64,000 nucleotides of DNA from Klebsormidium nitens (Eukaryota; Streptophyta; Klebsormidiophyceae; Klebsormidiales; Klebsormidiaceae): assembly GCA_000708835.1 (NCBI GenBank), contig DF237281.1, forward strand, positions 37,235-101,234, read 5' to 3'. This document shows positions 12,857 through 26,700 of the stretch, one piece after another. How positions within the stretch are numbered: the first letter of the stretch is position 1; each line of letters starts with the position of its first letter. The position numbers were made by a program, and so were the translations under genes. The notes below the pieces were generated by a model. It ran no database searches. It saw only the letters and a program-made list of their open reading frames with translations, and was not told the origin of the DNA.

Positions 12857-15800
12857 TCAATCCAGCCAATCGTCCTCCTCGTCCTCGTCTTCCTCATCGT
12901 CGTCGCTGTCTTGCATGGCCTGCATATGTCATGCTTGCGAACGTCATGCTTGCCCAATACGTCAACAACGAAACCGGACCGCAAGAATGCCTTTCCAAGC
13001 AAGAGCTGCTGATAAGATACTTCTATTAAGATTGTCAAGGCGACTCCTTACCTCAGATCAAATTAGACTCGAGTCAAGCCTTGACATCCCTATTCTTGAC
13101 GGTGTTGAGCAGTGATTGCAACTCAGGTCAAGCGCTCATACAACAAACATCCTTAATAGTTCCGGCAGAAGTCTCATGCACAACGTTTCTTGGCGGAGCC
13201 AGCAAGCCCGGTGTTAGCTGAAAGGCGGTCAAAAGCGCAACCGGGCACAAGCGGACGCGAAAATCAAAAACAAGACGGTCACGTACCTGCCGGATGGCGT
13301 TTGCACGTTCCAGAATCGAAGCGACATTGATGTCGGTGACGGGCCGGCTGGGCTTCTCCTCCGCCTTCACGGTTTCCGTGCGCCGCAAGTTGACCTGAAG
13401 CAAGAGGGACAAAAGATAAGACACCGTTTGCCGAATTGCTTAAAGTCTCGTTAGCATTACGTCTAGGGTCCACTAATTCGGGGGAGATCCTTCTGAAGAC
13501 TTCGTCCAGCAGAAGACAAACGTTGAGTCTCGAGGTGGCCAGCCAAAATGCGGTGCCCACACTCAAAAAGAACACGGCACTCTTTACTGGTCAATGATCT
13601 CAAACTGTACGACAATCAGGACGTGTTCCTCATTTGATCCACTTTCCTAGTCACCGACATCAGCGTTCATGAAAGAGCCACGAAGACACTGTGGGCCAAA
13701 TACGAGCAGCAACCTAGTTCAAACGCTCTTACTGAGATTCTGTGATGCCTTAAGAATGGAAACGTCTCTTGCACTTGGGGCGCCTCAATGGCAAACTTGG
13801 TGTGCCTAGCTTCCGATGCGATTCCGAAGCTGCGATTAACGTTCTCCCGGCAGCGAACCCCTATCGGAGACAGGCTGCTGACGTACAAGAAATTGGTCCG
13901 ACCATCAGATACGATCCGCTTCCTCACCCCCTTCTTGATCTGTTCCAGCATCACGTTCCGGTCCCCAGTCGGCGCAGCAACGCCCCCACTCCGCTCGTCC
14001 ACCCGTTTCAGCTTGCCCTTGTCGTGCTGCGCAATGGCTTGCATCAAATCGACCGGCCTGGCAGCACCCCCCCGAGACGAAGACGGCCCCGTGATGGTAA
14101 GCGCACCAGGGGCCAGAGGAGGGGGCGGAGGTGGGGGCGCAGACTGAGAGGGCTTCTTGAACGCCCCCAGACTTCCGGGGGGCGGAGGTGGGGGAGGTTT
14201 GGGGGCGGATTTTGCTGTCGGGGGGACGGGTCCTGCCAGCCCACGAGGCTCGGCCGCTCCCCCCCCATTTGTAGAACGGTCTTTTGGAAGGGACGTTTGT
14301 GTAGACAGCCCGCTCGGCCGGTACTCGTCCTCGGTCTCGGGTCGGGGGGGTGTCTGCATCACCCACGGCCGTCGCAGGGGGGACGAGCGCTCAGGCGACG
14401 AGAAGGGGGGGGAGGAGAACCCTCCCGGCGACAGCTCGCGGGGGGGAGACAGGCGGCTCGACGAGCCCATCCTCAACGCTCCCCGCCCCGACGGGGCAAA
14501 TGCCGGCCCTGGGGAATCGAGAACGCTGCGCGAATGCCTGATCGGTCGCGCGGGGGAGTCCATGAATCGCCGCAACTGGCCAGGTTCGTGGAGCGGGGGA
14601 GAGGACGCCTGCGACCAGGGGGGGCTATCGATGTCCACCGTTTCGGGGGGGCTGTCGTCCGCCGGGCCTGCCCCCCCGGAGCTGCGCGAGAGCTCGACGG
14701 CCAGGGACGTAGCCGACGACACCGTGCCGAGCGCCACGGCTGCTCCCGTTTCGGGGGGGTGCGCCTGCTCCTCTAGTTCTTTCTGCATCCGCAGCAGCGC
14801 CTCGAGCCGCGCTTGCGCCTGCTGATACTCTTGTTGCAGTTTCACGAGCCCGGGGTTCATCGGGCTCCCCGGTGCGGAGTCCTCCCCCACTACAGGACTC
14901 CCCGGGACCGACGCCCAGGCTGCGAGACGCCCGTTCTCCTCTTTGTGCTTCGCCGCTGGTGCAACTTGTTCCTCGCTGACGTCTTTGCTGACACCTCTGA
15001 TGACGTCCGCATGATCTGCTGGAGATCTTTCGCCCACCCCGGAAGGCTCCTCCTGTGCAACCTTACCGGACTCTTCTTGCGGCCGCCCCTCTCCGTCGCA
15101 TGCGCTTGCAACCCATTCCGCCTCCAAGTCCGAGAGCTTCCCGACAGACGCCTCCGCAACGCTCGCCTCAACTCCCCCTCGCTCGTCCACTAATCCTGCC
15201 GCGCCCCTTGTTTCGCTTCTTTCATTCGCAAGCGCTCCTTCGGCTTCTCTTCGGATCTGCTCACGCACCCTTGCAGCCTGCGTCACCGAGTCGAACGATT
15301 CCGCCCGGGGGAAAGCATTTTCCGTCTCCCCGTCGCTCTTTCGCGGCGTCTCCCGTCTCGCCTTGGTGCTCCTTCGTCGCGCTCGGGGGATGGCCTGCGT
15401 TTGCGAGGCGGTTCTGCCGTTGGATGTTACGGCCTCGTCCGGGCCGGTCCGCTGGTCGAAGAGAGCGCTCTCTCCTTCTCGATGCACTTTGTCAGGCTCT
15501 GGAACATTCTTAGCGGCTGGCGAATCTTCTGCTACATCCCGAGAAGCCGTTCTTTCCCGACGCGGCTCCTGAGCATCTTGTTCCGCTTCACGGCCAGAGC
15601 TCTCGCCATTGGCTTCAACCAAGTACCCAGCCGTTTTCGCAACTTCGTTGACTTTCCCAATGGCAACGATCTCGTCCTGCGCGACCCCCGTTCTCAACCC
15701 ATTTGCCGGCGCTTTCAGCTCCCTCTCAGCGTTCTTAAAATGAGGCACCTGCGGCACGCTTCTCGAAGCGTCTCCGAGGGACGCGAAGCTGCTTTCTACA

Positions 15801-18800
15801 TAAGGGGAGATGGTCCCCTGCGATGCCGGAGTCGGGGGATCCCCCTCGGACCGGGTTTTTGAGTCACCGGGGACATAGACCGAGTACCGCTGGGAGTCCG
15901 GGGTTTTGGGCTCGTCCGGCACATAAACAGAGTAGCGCTGCGGCTGCTCTGGCAGCTCCGCAGGGGCGGGGCGCTGCGGTGGGGGGGTCGCAGCTGCCTT
16001 TTGTGAGTTGGAGCGAGAGTTGCGGCGTGACCTGCAGGCAAAGGAACGGGGGGGTCGAAGGACGCACGAGGGCACTTTTCACTGGCCGCTGAGATCCCGC
16101 TGAGAACTGTCTTGCTGAGGCAGATGACTTTTCACAGCATACGAGTGTTATCGAAAGCGCTGCGTTGTGGTTGCCAATCGATTTAGAGACGTGACGTTCG
16201 GCTGGGAGTTCTGACGTAACAAGTGGACGACTCTGCGGTGCAAGTGAGAGATGTACGCCACGAAAACTCCCAGCAGAGGCAGACTTTAAGAGAAGGGTGC
16301 TTAAAGTCAACCAACATGGAAGATGGAGACACGTATGGTACATGGCTTGTCCTGAGCGTGTGACCTTACAAACCCAGCCCCGAAAAAGTTCCTGTCCGGC
16401 AATTCTGTTAGAAGGCGGTTTCTGGTACCCCAGAAGCACGGTTTAGGAGTGGGTCCTCACCGGGATGCCTGCCGGACGTAAGCCCCCTCGTTCAGGTCTC
16501 GTAAGCTGCGCTGCTGCCCTAGGTGCTTTGCCTTTCGCTGCACACAAAACGGTGCAGGCATAAGAAAGAGAAGCAGATAGGAAAACCGACTTGCACACTC
16601 CAATCTTCATTTTTGCGAGCGCTACAGCCAGTCAAGCAATGCTTCTGGCGCATTATGAGGCGGTCATCAGTTTCACCCAAGGTTATTGCTTCTTGTAAGT
16701 GCAAACTTGAGGGGTCTTTCACGCATTGTGAAGGGTTATCGTTGGATGCTTTGCACTTCTTAATTGTGGTCTATCTATTGAAGGCACCTACTTGCATCCC
16801 AGCAGTCGAAACACACTGGAATCGATTTGGGCCATGACGGATGCCCCTTGGCAAATGCCCACCCCGTAGTGCGGTCACTGCCCCAATTCAATTAAGCCCA
16901 AAACCTGCTTGGAGGTGCCTGATGCTATTACTTCAAGCCATAAACGACCAGCCTTTGGAGACACTACGAAATCATAGCCTTTTCTGAACAGTGTTCGTTC
17001 CCGCGGATATGAGTGTCATACAGGTCTTCTGAAGAAAGACAGGCTCCTGCGGATCCTCATATTATCATATTCCTGCCTCACCCTCGCTTTCATGGCCTTC
17101 TTCTCCCGCTCTGCCTGCGCCAGCTCGGCCAGCGCCCACTCCCGCTTGAAGAAGTACGGGTCCGAATAGCGCCGCAGGGCACCGCCGTCCGAGGCCGTCC
17201 GGTCAAAGCGGTCCAGCATGTGGAGCGGTGGGGGGGGCTGCGCTTTCATATATGCTTCGCTGATGTAAGGGGGAAGCTCTGAGGATGTGAACAGGGTTTG
17301 GTCCTCATGGGGGCTGGAGTGCCACTTGAGCCCTGAAGGAAAGACAGGTAGAGGGTTGATGGGTTAGTCCGACGAACACCTTGGATAAAGGGTGCTAAAA
17401 GGTTCACTATACGTACCATGCATGTCAAGGTAGAATACAACAGCCGCTAAGCAAAGCTAAGTGGACTCCTTGGCTGGTTTATGGCTTGCATCGTGGTCTG
17501 CTGGTGTTTGAATCTTGAACCTACTGAACAAGACGCAATGGTTATGCCAGCCAGATGGATGTTTATGAAGAATGCAAGAGACAGAGAATGGTCAACAATT
17601 GTACCAGTTCCGCTTCTCATCCTGGCCCTGATAGCTGTAAATGAATCTTGAACAGATGCAACAGACCAATTGTGTCTGTGTCTCAAAGAGGATGTTTAAC
17701 ATGCGTGCGTCCTAGAGCAGATTGACCGTCTCAATGCACTCTTTTCTTCCATTGCCTACATTGCAGTTTTTTCCGCTCTCAGACCCGCTCCAAGCACCCA
17801 GCCATCTTCCGTTTACTTGTTTGCCCACTCGATGTAAGCATGACCTTGCTTCGCCCCAAGAAGAAGCACACCGTATCAAACACTTAACTCAGGTATCCAT
17901 CTCTTGACTTGTTTGCGGCTTTTCCCTCTCAGCGGCTCCTTTATCCAGGAGTCTGTCAAACTTCTACTGGTGGCTACGTGTGCTTTCTTACCGTCATTTG
18001 GAAGTAGCTGCCGTGTGTCCTGCGCAGTGAAGACGCGGATCTCCGCCTCCGGCATGCTCTCCTCTAGCGCACTCGCGCGCGCCGCCATGGCCTCACCGCG
18101 TGCCCCGAGTCGAGACGTTTCAGCATGGAGCTGGGAGAACATGACGGCGGCATAGCTGCAAAAAAGGGGAAACAAAGGGTTAATGTTTGGGCAAAAGAAA
18201 GGGTACTCACCACTTCCAATGCAGTGGCAAAGATGTGTTTGTTGGCATGAGGTAAAAAGTGTTAAGGTGAGGAAGGATGGCGCCATGCAATCGGGTGCAG
18301 ATACATGCAATTCATGTCATTAGGACAAGGGCTGAAACAAAGTGTGGGTAAAAGTGACCCTCGCGTGCTGCATTCATTTACGAACAACGCAGAGTGTGCA
18401 TCAATTGACAAGTTAGCAGCCCATTGAGTTTGCATTTTAACAACAGAAACTCAAGGGAACCCCGTAGAACCATACTCTTTCAGCGGAAGCCAGACGAGAG
18501 GGAAACTGGCTGTACAAGCGCAAGACAAAACATCACCAAAAAGTGTATTTCTGCAGCCGTCTCCAAAGACCAAAGGACCTCCATGTGCAGCGTGGAGTCA
18601 CGTCCAGATCTGAACATAGAAACCAAGCAACTAGTTGGGACCAACATTCAGACACTCACTCGGACAGCTCCCCCAGCTGCCGCACAACTCCCACGAGGTC
18701 CGCAAAGTTGGCTGCTTCCAATAGCGCCCGGGGATCATCCTTCGGAGCCTGACGGTATATATCCGGCAAGGCAAGTGCCTGCTCCTCCTTCAGCCTCAGC

Positions 18801-18814
18801 TTAAGTAGAGGCAT
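12857..18814 (-). CDS. SCAR: SCAR/WAVE family protein, activator of the ARP2/3 complex
   Basis: Exons, in transcript order: 18814-18660, 18155-17992, 17332-17041, 16031-13928, 13394-13287, 12919-12857; sum 2886 nt, 961 residues. The N-terminus (MPLLKLRLKEE...FADLVGVVRQLGELSD) followed by YAAVMFSQLHAETSRLGARG, LKWHSSPHEDQTLFTSSELPPYISEAYMK and HMLDRFD...ALRRYSDPYFFKREWA is the Scar homology domain that enters the WAVE complex. A long disordered acidic/serine region follows, then poly-proline (about 815-850), a WH2 actin-binding helix (VDLMQAIAQHDKGKLKRV, about 865-885), a connector (VASILERANAIRQ) and an acidic tail ending DDWLD. This V-C-A order drives branched actin nucleation. The donor at 17040 (GTCTTT) is weak; it was chosen because it alone keeps frame into the big exon, so an extra exon or another site in the 17040-16032 intron is possible. 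The last exon is only 63 nt. Confidence 0.88.
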
Positions 18815-20741
18815 CCTGGCAGTCAGCTCTTCCCCAGATTACACAAGGTAAAGTGGTCAATGCAACGTCTAGTGGGGCTTCCGCAGTCGTTGACAGCAAT
18901 CCTCTATTAGTGGCTGCTCCCCTATACGAGCAATCTTCAAAGGAACTCAAAAGGGGAACCTCCTCATCCTCAGACAGTGCTCCTGCTTGGCTGAAGATTA
19001 GCAAAATTTCGGAAGGTGAATCTGCCGCTTGGTTGGGAACCTAAAGCGTTTGCCCAACGTAGATTCTGCATTGCAAGTCCTCACATTCCTACGGGACTGG
19101 ACTTGCCTAGATTGTTGCTCTCGCTTATGCGTCCATCGCAGATTACAAATGCAGATAGCCACTCAATGTTCCAGCCTCCGAGCAATGCTTACAACACACC
19201 AAATTCACTGTCCCTTCTTCACCCAAGCTGCTTTATTACCCTAAGGCTATAGTAATACTGATCTCATGCAGCTTCAACTTCAAGGCAACACGGTTGCAGC
19301 GTATGCGTCATTGCACAAAGCGATCGCTGCAACAAGAATTGGGGCAGCAACGGACTATAGTCCTGCCAAATGCTGGTTCCTCTGTGTCCTTTGCTTCTAC
19401 CAGCAAAGCATGATGGACCGCGCAGCCATAGGTACCGTACCGGCAAGGGAATTCACCACCTTTTTGTGTGAAAACTTAATTTCGTTCATCTTGAGGTTTC
19501 ACCGGGCGCGTTGAGTTTATATTTTTCATTTCACACAAGCAGGTTTTTTGCTTTTTCCACGATCAAAACACCCCAAAATGATATAGATTCCAGAAAATGT
19601 TGGTTTCACCTTTTCACAGTCGGGGTGACCTTTAATTTTATTTTTTTCGCACTGACCCCAAAATAAATAATAAAAGTTGAATTCCCTTGCCGGTACGGTA
19701 GATGGATCTTCTGGAGCAATGCAGCGAGCAACAACTTCATGAGCAATGACTCATGAGCAGCTGGCCGTAGAGTCACCGCTTGGACAGCATTGGACAGGCT
19801 GGCGACCATGTTTTACGTAACCCAGCAAAAGGTTCCGCGTTTCTTCGAGTTCGAATCGACTCAGCCCAGGGGGAAATCTTATAGAGAGCACAACGACGAG
19901 AGCGCTGGCTGAGCTTGACCAGACGTACGGTTCGAGTCTCTAAACCTCCTCCTTTCACCCCCGCTCTTCAAATTCAAGAGGCTGATGCATGGGCGTTCAT
20001 TCCAACGAGATCTTCGTTGCAAAGCTTCAACACAAGCGCCTTCACAATGTTGCTATGTTGTTGTACAGCTTTAGGTTGAGTGTTTCATTTTTACAAATGA
20101 ACAGGCCGCTTCACATAGCATAGCATATCACATGCCCCACGCATTTGTGATATCCATGGGGGTGGTGGCAGTTCGTGATAAGTTGACGAGGTTGTGGAGA
20201 TAGTTAGCGCCAATCCCGGCAACCTTGGCGCCATCTATAGGTGAGTTGCAATGCCAGCTTTGCTTGGTGTCAGCGCTTTGCAAAGGAAGGAGGTCCCTCC
20301 TTTTACTCGTCTTGTTTGCAATTGGAAGAGTTTGGTTACGTTTCACCCGCTAACATGTTGTCTGGAAGTTTGAGTGGTGGTGCTTGGGCCTGTGCTTTTG
20401 TTTCTGCACAGTTATGCATACATAGGCTCACGTTATTGTAACCAATGCGAATTTCAGTCACCGATTGGGCCACGACTTCAGATGATTCCAATGTTGTGCC
20501 TGGTGAATGTAAGCTCAGGCCAGATCTCAAACACGCTTCCTCATGCACGGCAAGGCCGCAATGTACTGTTGGGGTTCCTCTAAGAGCTTTTCACTACATG
20601 GCGGTGCACCCAGGGACTTTGATCACCCTTGCATTGGAAGAAGTCAAACTCAGAGTCATTCAATTACATTACACTGATGGCATCGGACACATTGAACTTT
20701 CACTTACAGGATCGTCCAAAGAAATTCTTTTGACCTCTCAG
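18815..20741. other. Divergent intergenic region between SCAR and NUP107
   Basis: Contains the upstream regions of both divergent genes and a MITE-like element (19433-19700). No protein domain was found in the short frames. An in-frame open stretch runs upstream of the NUP107 start with a possible AG acceptor at 20709, so a further 5' exon of NUP107 cannot be excluded. Confidence 0.45.
19433..19700. mobile_element. MITE-like non-autonomous DNA transposon
   Basis: The 23 bases at 19433-19455 are the exact reverse complement of 19678-19700. Both ends begin with TA, so the element may be a 21-bp TIR element flanked by a TA target duplication, as in Tc1/mariner-Stowaway elements. The roughly 220-bp interior is AT-rich and has no coding capacity. 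The TIR core reads ccgtaccggcaagggaattca. Which superfamily mobilised it cannot be told from one copy. Confidence 0.7.
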
Positions 20742-23700
20742 ATGGAACTTGAGAGCGAAGCCACCCCAGGACGGGGCCCCTTCTTCAGGGCAAGAAGCCG
20801 CCCCTCCGAGCCCTCCCCCGCCGCTCCCCTCTTCTCCTTCCCAACACCCGTTCAGACTGAGCCGGAGGATGACTTGCTCTCTGAGGACGGGCACCAGTAC
20901 TCCCCCTCCGCAATCACCGAGCGACCGGAGCTTCGCCGGGCTGGCCGCCGGGGGCGCAAGAGCACTGGCTTCGGCGCTTTGATCGGTTCAGGGGGAGAGG
21001 AGGACATGTCTGTGTCTCCGGAACCTGAGCGGGCCAGGGAGTTTCGGGCTGGGGACTCTGTAGTGCCATTCGAAGGCTGGAGGGGAGCTGACGGAGGGCA
21101 GCGAACGCCAGGCAATGCCGCCCCCTGGCATGGAGACGATCATAAAGAGGCCCCCAGCCAACAAGGCACTGCTCGGAAGACCTCTTCTGAGGTGGCGGTC
21201 GTCCGGCACAGGGACGGAGCGCAGCACCAGAGCAGTCGGAATGCCTCCAAGCACAGAGTGCGCAGCGACAATGCGCCGGAGGCATATGCTGCGCTCCTTC
21301 GGCCTGCGCTGAGGGGCGATGCAGAGTTTGCAAGCGTCCTGGGGGGACTGCACGACCTGGCACAGGACCTGGCGGACCGGAGGGGGGAGATGGCGGCTGC
21401 GCAAACAAGGTGGGGGTGCTCATTCCAGGTCACTCGATGTGGCAAATATGTGATAGGGAGTTTGGTGGGGCTTAGTGAAACGGCCTCCTGAGCGCACTAC
21501 GTAGGCTGATTCAAAGTGCTTGGAAGGTTTCCGGTCAGAAACAAAAGGTTTTCTGGTCCGAGGATGCAGTTTAGAATTTAGGCAAACGCTACAGCTTTCC
21601 CCTCCTTATTGTGACCTTTCCAATTTGCCCCTCCACTCCCCAAGTCCATCCTCAATTCTCTTTCCTTTCTGTAATTGTGATCATTGATCGAGCTTCAGTG
21701 AAACAACTCAGAGGCCATACTCAGGGATGCTACGGTTCTTCCAAGTCTTCCTGAGATCCCCCAGCCAACCGACTCCCCCTTCTCGTCAGGTCCATCGAAC
21801 GCCACCTCCTCGAGCACAAGTCCCGCGTGCTCCAATCCGAGGCCGCCACCTGGAGCCTCGTGTGGCACCTGCTGGGCAAGCCGCTGCAGGAGATGCTCTC
21901 AGCGGGCCTTTTGCCGCCCACCTCGCAGCAGGAGGCGTGTGAATACGCCCTGCAAGACGCGCGCGCGCAGGCGTGCATGCGGGTGGTGCAGTGGCTGGAG
22001 GACCTGGCGGGGCAGCAGGTGGACCGGGACGAGAAACGGCATGGGGGGTACGCCGGGCTGCTGCGCCACAGCCAGGGGGTCTGGGTGCGCACCGCACAGG
22101 TGGGGGGGAATACTGACGTGATGTATACTTTGTAGCTTATACATGAAGGAATGAATGTGCTTTTGGAGATAACAGCTTGCTGGTGAGAAAGTCTCTGGGC
22201 TGGTGCTAGGATATGTTTCGCTAGTTGTCCCAAGTGGTCATTATTAACCGATGTCCTAGGTGTGGAGGTTTGGCTGCACGCGCTCTGCAGGGTGGGCCCG
22301 AAGGATTGCAAGGTCTGCGTAGTCCTTTCTTTTCCTTAACGTAGATTCCCTGCTTGACGTCAATACCACTCTATTTCGAAGACAAGGACTGGCTGGTTTT
22401 CTCTCAAGGACAGGCATGTACCTTCCGAAGCTCCATTTCGCCACTACCGACCATCCCTTCCTTCCATTGCCAGGCACTCAAATCCTCCCAGCGCCCCCCC
22501 TCCAACCTGGTCTCACACGTCGACCCCGACGCCCCCACCCGCGAGAACCTCAGGCTGCACCCCCAGGACTCGGAAGACGAGGAACTTCTGATGCGGGGGG
22601 TCTGGACGCTGCTCAAAGCCGGACGCCTTTCGGACGCACGTCAGCTGTGCCGAGATGTCGGACAGGCGTGGCGGGCCGCCAGTCTAGGGGGCACAGGGGA
22701 TGCCGGGCCGGTGCCGTCGGTGGAGGGGTTTAGGGGTTTGACGGGAACGAAGCGGGCGAGAGAGGAGCAGGCGGCGGAGATTGAGGCGGGGCGGGGGCGC
22801 CAGCGGCGCTTGTGGAAGTGGACGTGCTTCTTGGCGTCTGAAAAGGTGGGCTGTCCGGTTGCCGACGACCGACTCTTGTGTGGGGTTAGGGGGATGACTG
22901 AGGAAGGGGATACTCGTCCGTTTGGAAAGTAGTGAAGAGGCTCCTAATCTTTCAGAGCGCGTCCTTTTCCTCTCCGTTTTTTGTTGACCGGACCATGTTC
23001 TATATCAGAAGTGTGTATCCTGGCTGCCGCAGCACCCTTTAGTGCGTGGCCGGAAAGAGTCGGGCCTGAAATGGTCAACGAGAAGCTTTGGAGGGACCTG
23101 GTTCTGATGCACCCAAGCTCTACAAAAAGCTCACCTCCAAGTCTTGATTGTTTCCTCTCTTCTCAATCCAATCAGGTGGGTGGCGAGGGCGGCGAGTCCA
23201 AGTACGAGGCCGCCGTCTACGGCGCCCTCTCCGCCAACACCTCCAAAATGCTCCCGGTCTGCGACACCTGGGAGGCTGCCTGCTGGGCCCTGTTCCGGGG
23301 TTGGCTTGACTCGCAAGTAGACTCAGCACTGGCTGACGCGCACGCAGCAGAGGGCCTCACAGGGCCTTCTCCTTCTCCTGATGAGCTAAGCGGGAGCCAA
23401 GAGAAACGGAGTGCAATCGCGGAGGCGTACAAGAACTCGTCGGCGGCGGGGGGGTGGCCGGCGCCGGTGCTGGCACAGCAGCCGCAGAGCTTTCCGGAGG
23501 TGTTCGAACGGCTGCAGACAAGGTAGGGGATCATTGTCGGGGAGCTGTGATTCATCAAAATGGTCTTAGGGCAAGCTAGTTCCGCTTGAGTTGTTCCATC
23601 TGCAAAGCGACTCTGCATGGGCGATGCGAGGCTGAGTTGAGGTGATGTCGGGAATGACGTTCGGGGGCGAACTTGAGGGGATGGACAGAAGTTCTGGGAC

Positions 23701-26700
23701 GGGTCTTTGGAAGCGGGCCCCCACGTTGATGTGCCAGAGAGTGTTCCTTCAGAACAAACGAAGCAGTTGAACCACATATATATTATACCCAGTGTTACCT
23801 TTTACCGAGGTAATTGCTCTCTTTTCAAAAACCTTTTGTGAAATCTGGTATGGTCTTGGATCGTCTTGTGATAGTAACGACAGCGCGGGTCTTGTCTTGC
23901 ATTAGTTGTTGGAGTGTCCGGAAAAGTTCCCAATATTGGGAATGGTCCTCTTTCCGACTGCAGTCCTCAGCTCCCGGATTCGGTCCAGCGGGCGGGCAAG
24001 GATCAGCAGCGGATGATCCAAACGCTGATCATTCTCCACCGCTGGGGGGAGCTCGTGGACTGCCTCAAGCATTGGGTCGTCACCCCCACCGCGGAAACGG
24101 GCAGGTGGGCTCCCAATAGCCCTCAAGCAGGTTTTATGTGCGAACTGTGCTCAAAGAAGAATCGGTAGTCCACTACTAAAGCAAGAATAAAGGCACCGAC
24201 GGTTGACTTGCGTAGCTTTTGGCTGTTCAAGAGGTTGCTTCACGTTCAATTGTGAAACCAGTATGCGGGTCTGGTTACTTGCGTCTCAGCTTCAAAACGA
24301 GACGGCTTTCAGCTTGCCTGGCCTATCAGCGGTCCCTGCCGCGCGACAGTATAATTCTCGTTTGAGTCGCTATACTTGGAGCAGGGCTCTATGACCCTGC
24401 CTTTCGTAACCTGCTCGTGGTTAAGAAGCCTGGTATTCGCAATGTCATATAGCATTGTGCGGATCAGCCATTAAAGGGCACTGCTGGTCCGCTGCAGGAT
24501 TGGAGCACGTGTTGTTGCACTAGCGGCCGATGCTTTTGGCCCAGAAGACAACTACGCAGAAACCTCACTGTCAATCAAGTTAGCAACCCCCACATTCAAG
24601 ACGTCCTGACTTTCTGAACTTTTGCACAAGGAACTAACTCCGACGACTTTGGTGCGCAGGCCCCGTAGCCAGCCGGAGTTCATCCGGTTCGCGGCCCATC
24701 TAGTGCTGGCGCTACGGAAGGTGCTGCCGCCCGACGAGGACCTTTTCCAGGAGGACCTCCAGCGCACCTGCAACGTCATCATCAACATGTGAGCGGGCGC
24801 GTTCTCAATCATGGTCGACTTGATGTCGGACGATAGTACTTTTTGTACAGCAAGCAAGTTCTTGGGCAGGCTTACTTGCGGAAAGCGGCCTGACGGCGGT
24901 TGGTTCTTCTCACATTATCCTGCGGTGGTTTTCAGCGCTGTCGGGGCCGCGGACTTGTCGCCCGTCACGAAATGGCGGGTTTCGTTTTTCCCCAGGGTTT
25001 AGAAATTCACCTCTGCGGCAGCCTCACTAGTCCTCGTTGACCGTGTCTGTTTGTCGGGATGTGACACGTAGGATTGCCGCAACCTCGCAACTCTTCTGTC
25101 GGGGATCCATTCGCGAATCGACGGGGACGCTGAGTAGAATGAGCTAATGTGTCAAAAGGGAAAGCGCACGGCGCTTCTCAGACAGCTGAAAGTCTCAATG
25201 TTGTTGTTTCGTGCATCGGAAGCCCAATTTGCAGCACTTGTTCCCGACCTTCCATCACCGCTTCTCATCAGAGGGGCCGTGCATCCCTTGGTGACCTGCT
25301 CGTCCATAAACCCACTTAGCCCCTCCTCAATGTGCGGTCTCTACGAAGTTTCCCCTTGACTCATTCATCTTTCCCACTCAGACTGCACAAGCTCTTTCGG
25401 GCTCTGAACTCCGAACTCTCTGGTCCTCAGAAAGCAAGGCTTCGCGTTTTCCTTCTAAGCTTTCAACCCGAAGTGACTTCCTACTCCTGAATATTCAAAG
25501 GATTCTCCATTGTTCCAGGTATGCGGTGCAACTGGTGGCTGAGCAGCAGGAGCACTTGGTGGCCCTCTACGCAGCGCAGCTGGTGGCGTTTGCGCGAGTC
25601 GACCTGTACGCGAATCTGCTGGATATGAAACAGGGGGCCGGGTGAGGGACTCCGTGTCAACCAATCATCTTCTTTGTTCTTTGATCCACTTGAAATCATC
25701 CACAAATTTCTGGACCGTTTGGACTGGTGGTTCTCCATGTGAAAAGGATCAGGGCCTAGGCATGGTGTTGTCGGTCTGGGGTTGCCAAGCCACAAGTTTT
25801 CCGGAGCGGAGTCCGGAAATCGTCAACCGTATCGTTCGATATGCTCCCCATCTGCAGTTAGTGAGGTTCCGCGAACTCGGGGAGGCATTTGTCTGCCTTT
25901 CCCCGGAACGTGACGAGTATCCAACCACCACAAGGTCTGACATGTTGGCAAACTGTATGGGCGAGAAAATCCTGTGAACCAGGTCGAGACTTCTTCTGGA
26001 AGTCGTGTGCCGATCTGCTCAAACGGAAGCCTCTCTTATCTGCAGATTGGAGGTGAAGCAACGGATCTTCGAGGGGGCGCTGCAGGAGCTTGACTTCAGC
26101 GGAGAGGGCTCCGTGTGCCAAATACTGGACAGGTAAAGATTGTGCCGAAAAGTTTGACATCAAAAGGACGGGCGGAAGGCTTCAATCGAACTGACGAGCG
26201 GCAGGGTTGCAACACGAAGCCAGCAAATGAACTTCTCCCTCAGGACGGCTGCTGTCATGCCAAGCTCGTTGGACCGTTGGTATTGCGGTGTAGACGTCTT
26301 GCCTGGTGTATCTTCCCGATCAACATTTGGACGTATTTTGGATCGAACGAGATGATTCCTTAGACTTCTGAACACTTTCGTAACGCTGCAGAGTCTTGGT
26401 CGAGTCACGTGCTGACCAGGATCCCCCAGAAGGTGTTCCCGCTGCCGAACATTTGTCGTTGGAGGCATTCCGCCGGACCCGCGCCATGGACTGGCTCTTC
26501 CTGCCGGTTCCGGTGCAATGGGCGGAATGCCGGCCGGAACTCACGGCGAAGGCCCTGCTGCACGGGTGAGTCGCATTGGCAAGGCCTCGTCGCAGTTGAG
26601 ATATCGTCGAAGAGCGATTGACAGGGCCTTTGACGAGTTCACTGGCTTGAACACGGGACTCGGTCGACGGTCTTAGCAGTGCAAGTTTGCGGGGCAGCGG

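Noticed and set aside
13769-16092. Long plus-strand frames rich in Arg/Pro opposite the SCAR gene
   Set aside because: Antisense shadow of a proline/serine-rich GC-rich exon; no domains and no splice support.
19840-19950. Two B-box-like words (gttcgaatc, ggttcgagtc) near 19850 and 19930
   Set aside because: No paired T stem, acceptor stem or correctly spaced A box could be drawn, so they are not called as tRNA.
22345-22473. Alternative earlier acceptor for NUP107 exon 3
   Set aside because: In frame, but the TTAACGTAG site is poor compared with the pyrimidine-rich site at 22473, and the added residues have no counterpart in the family.
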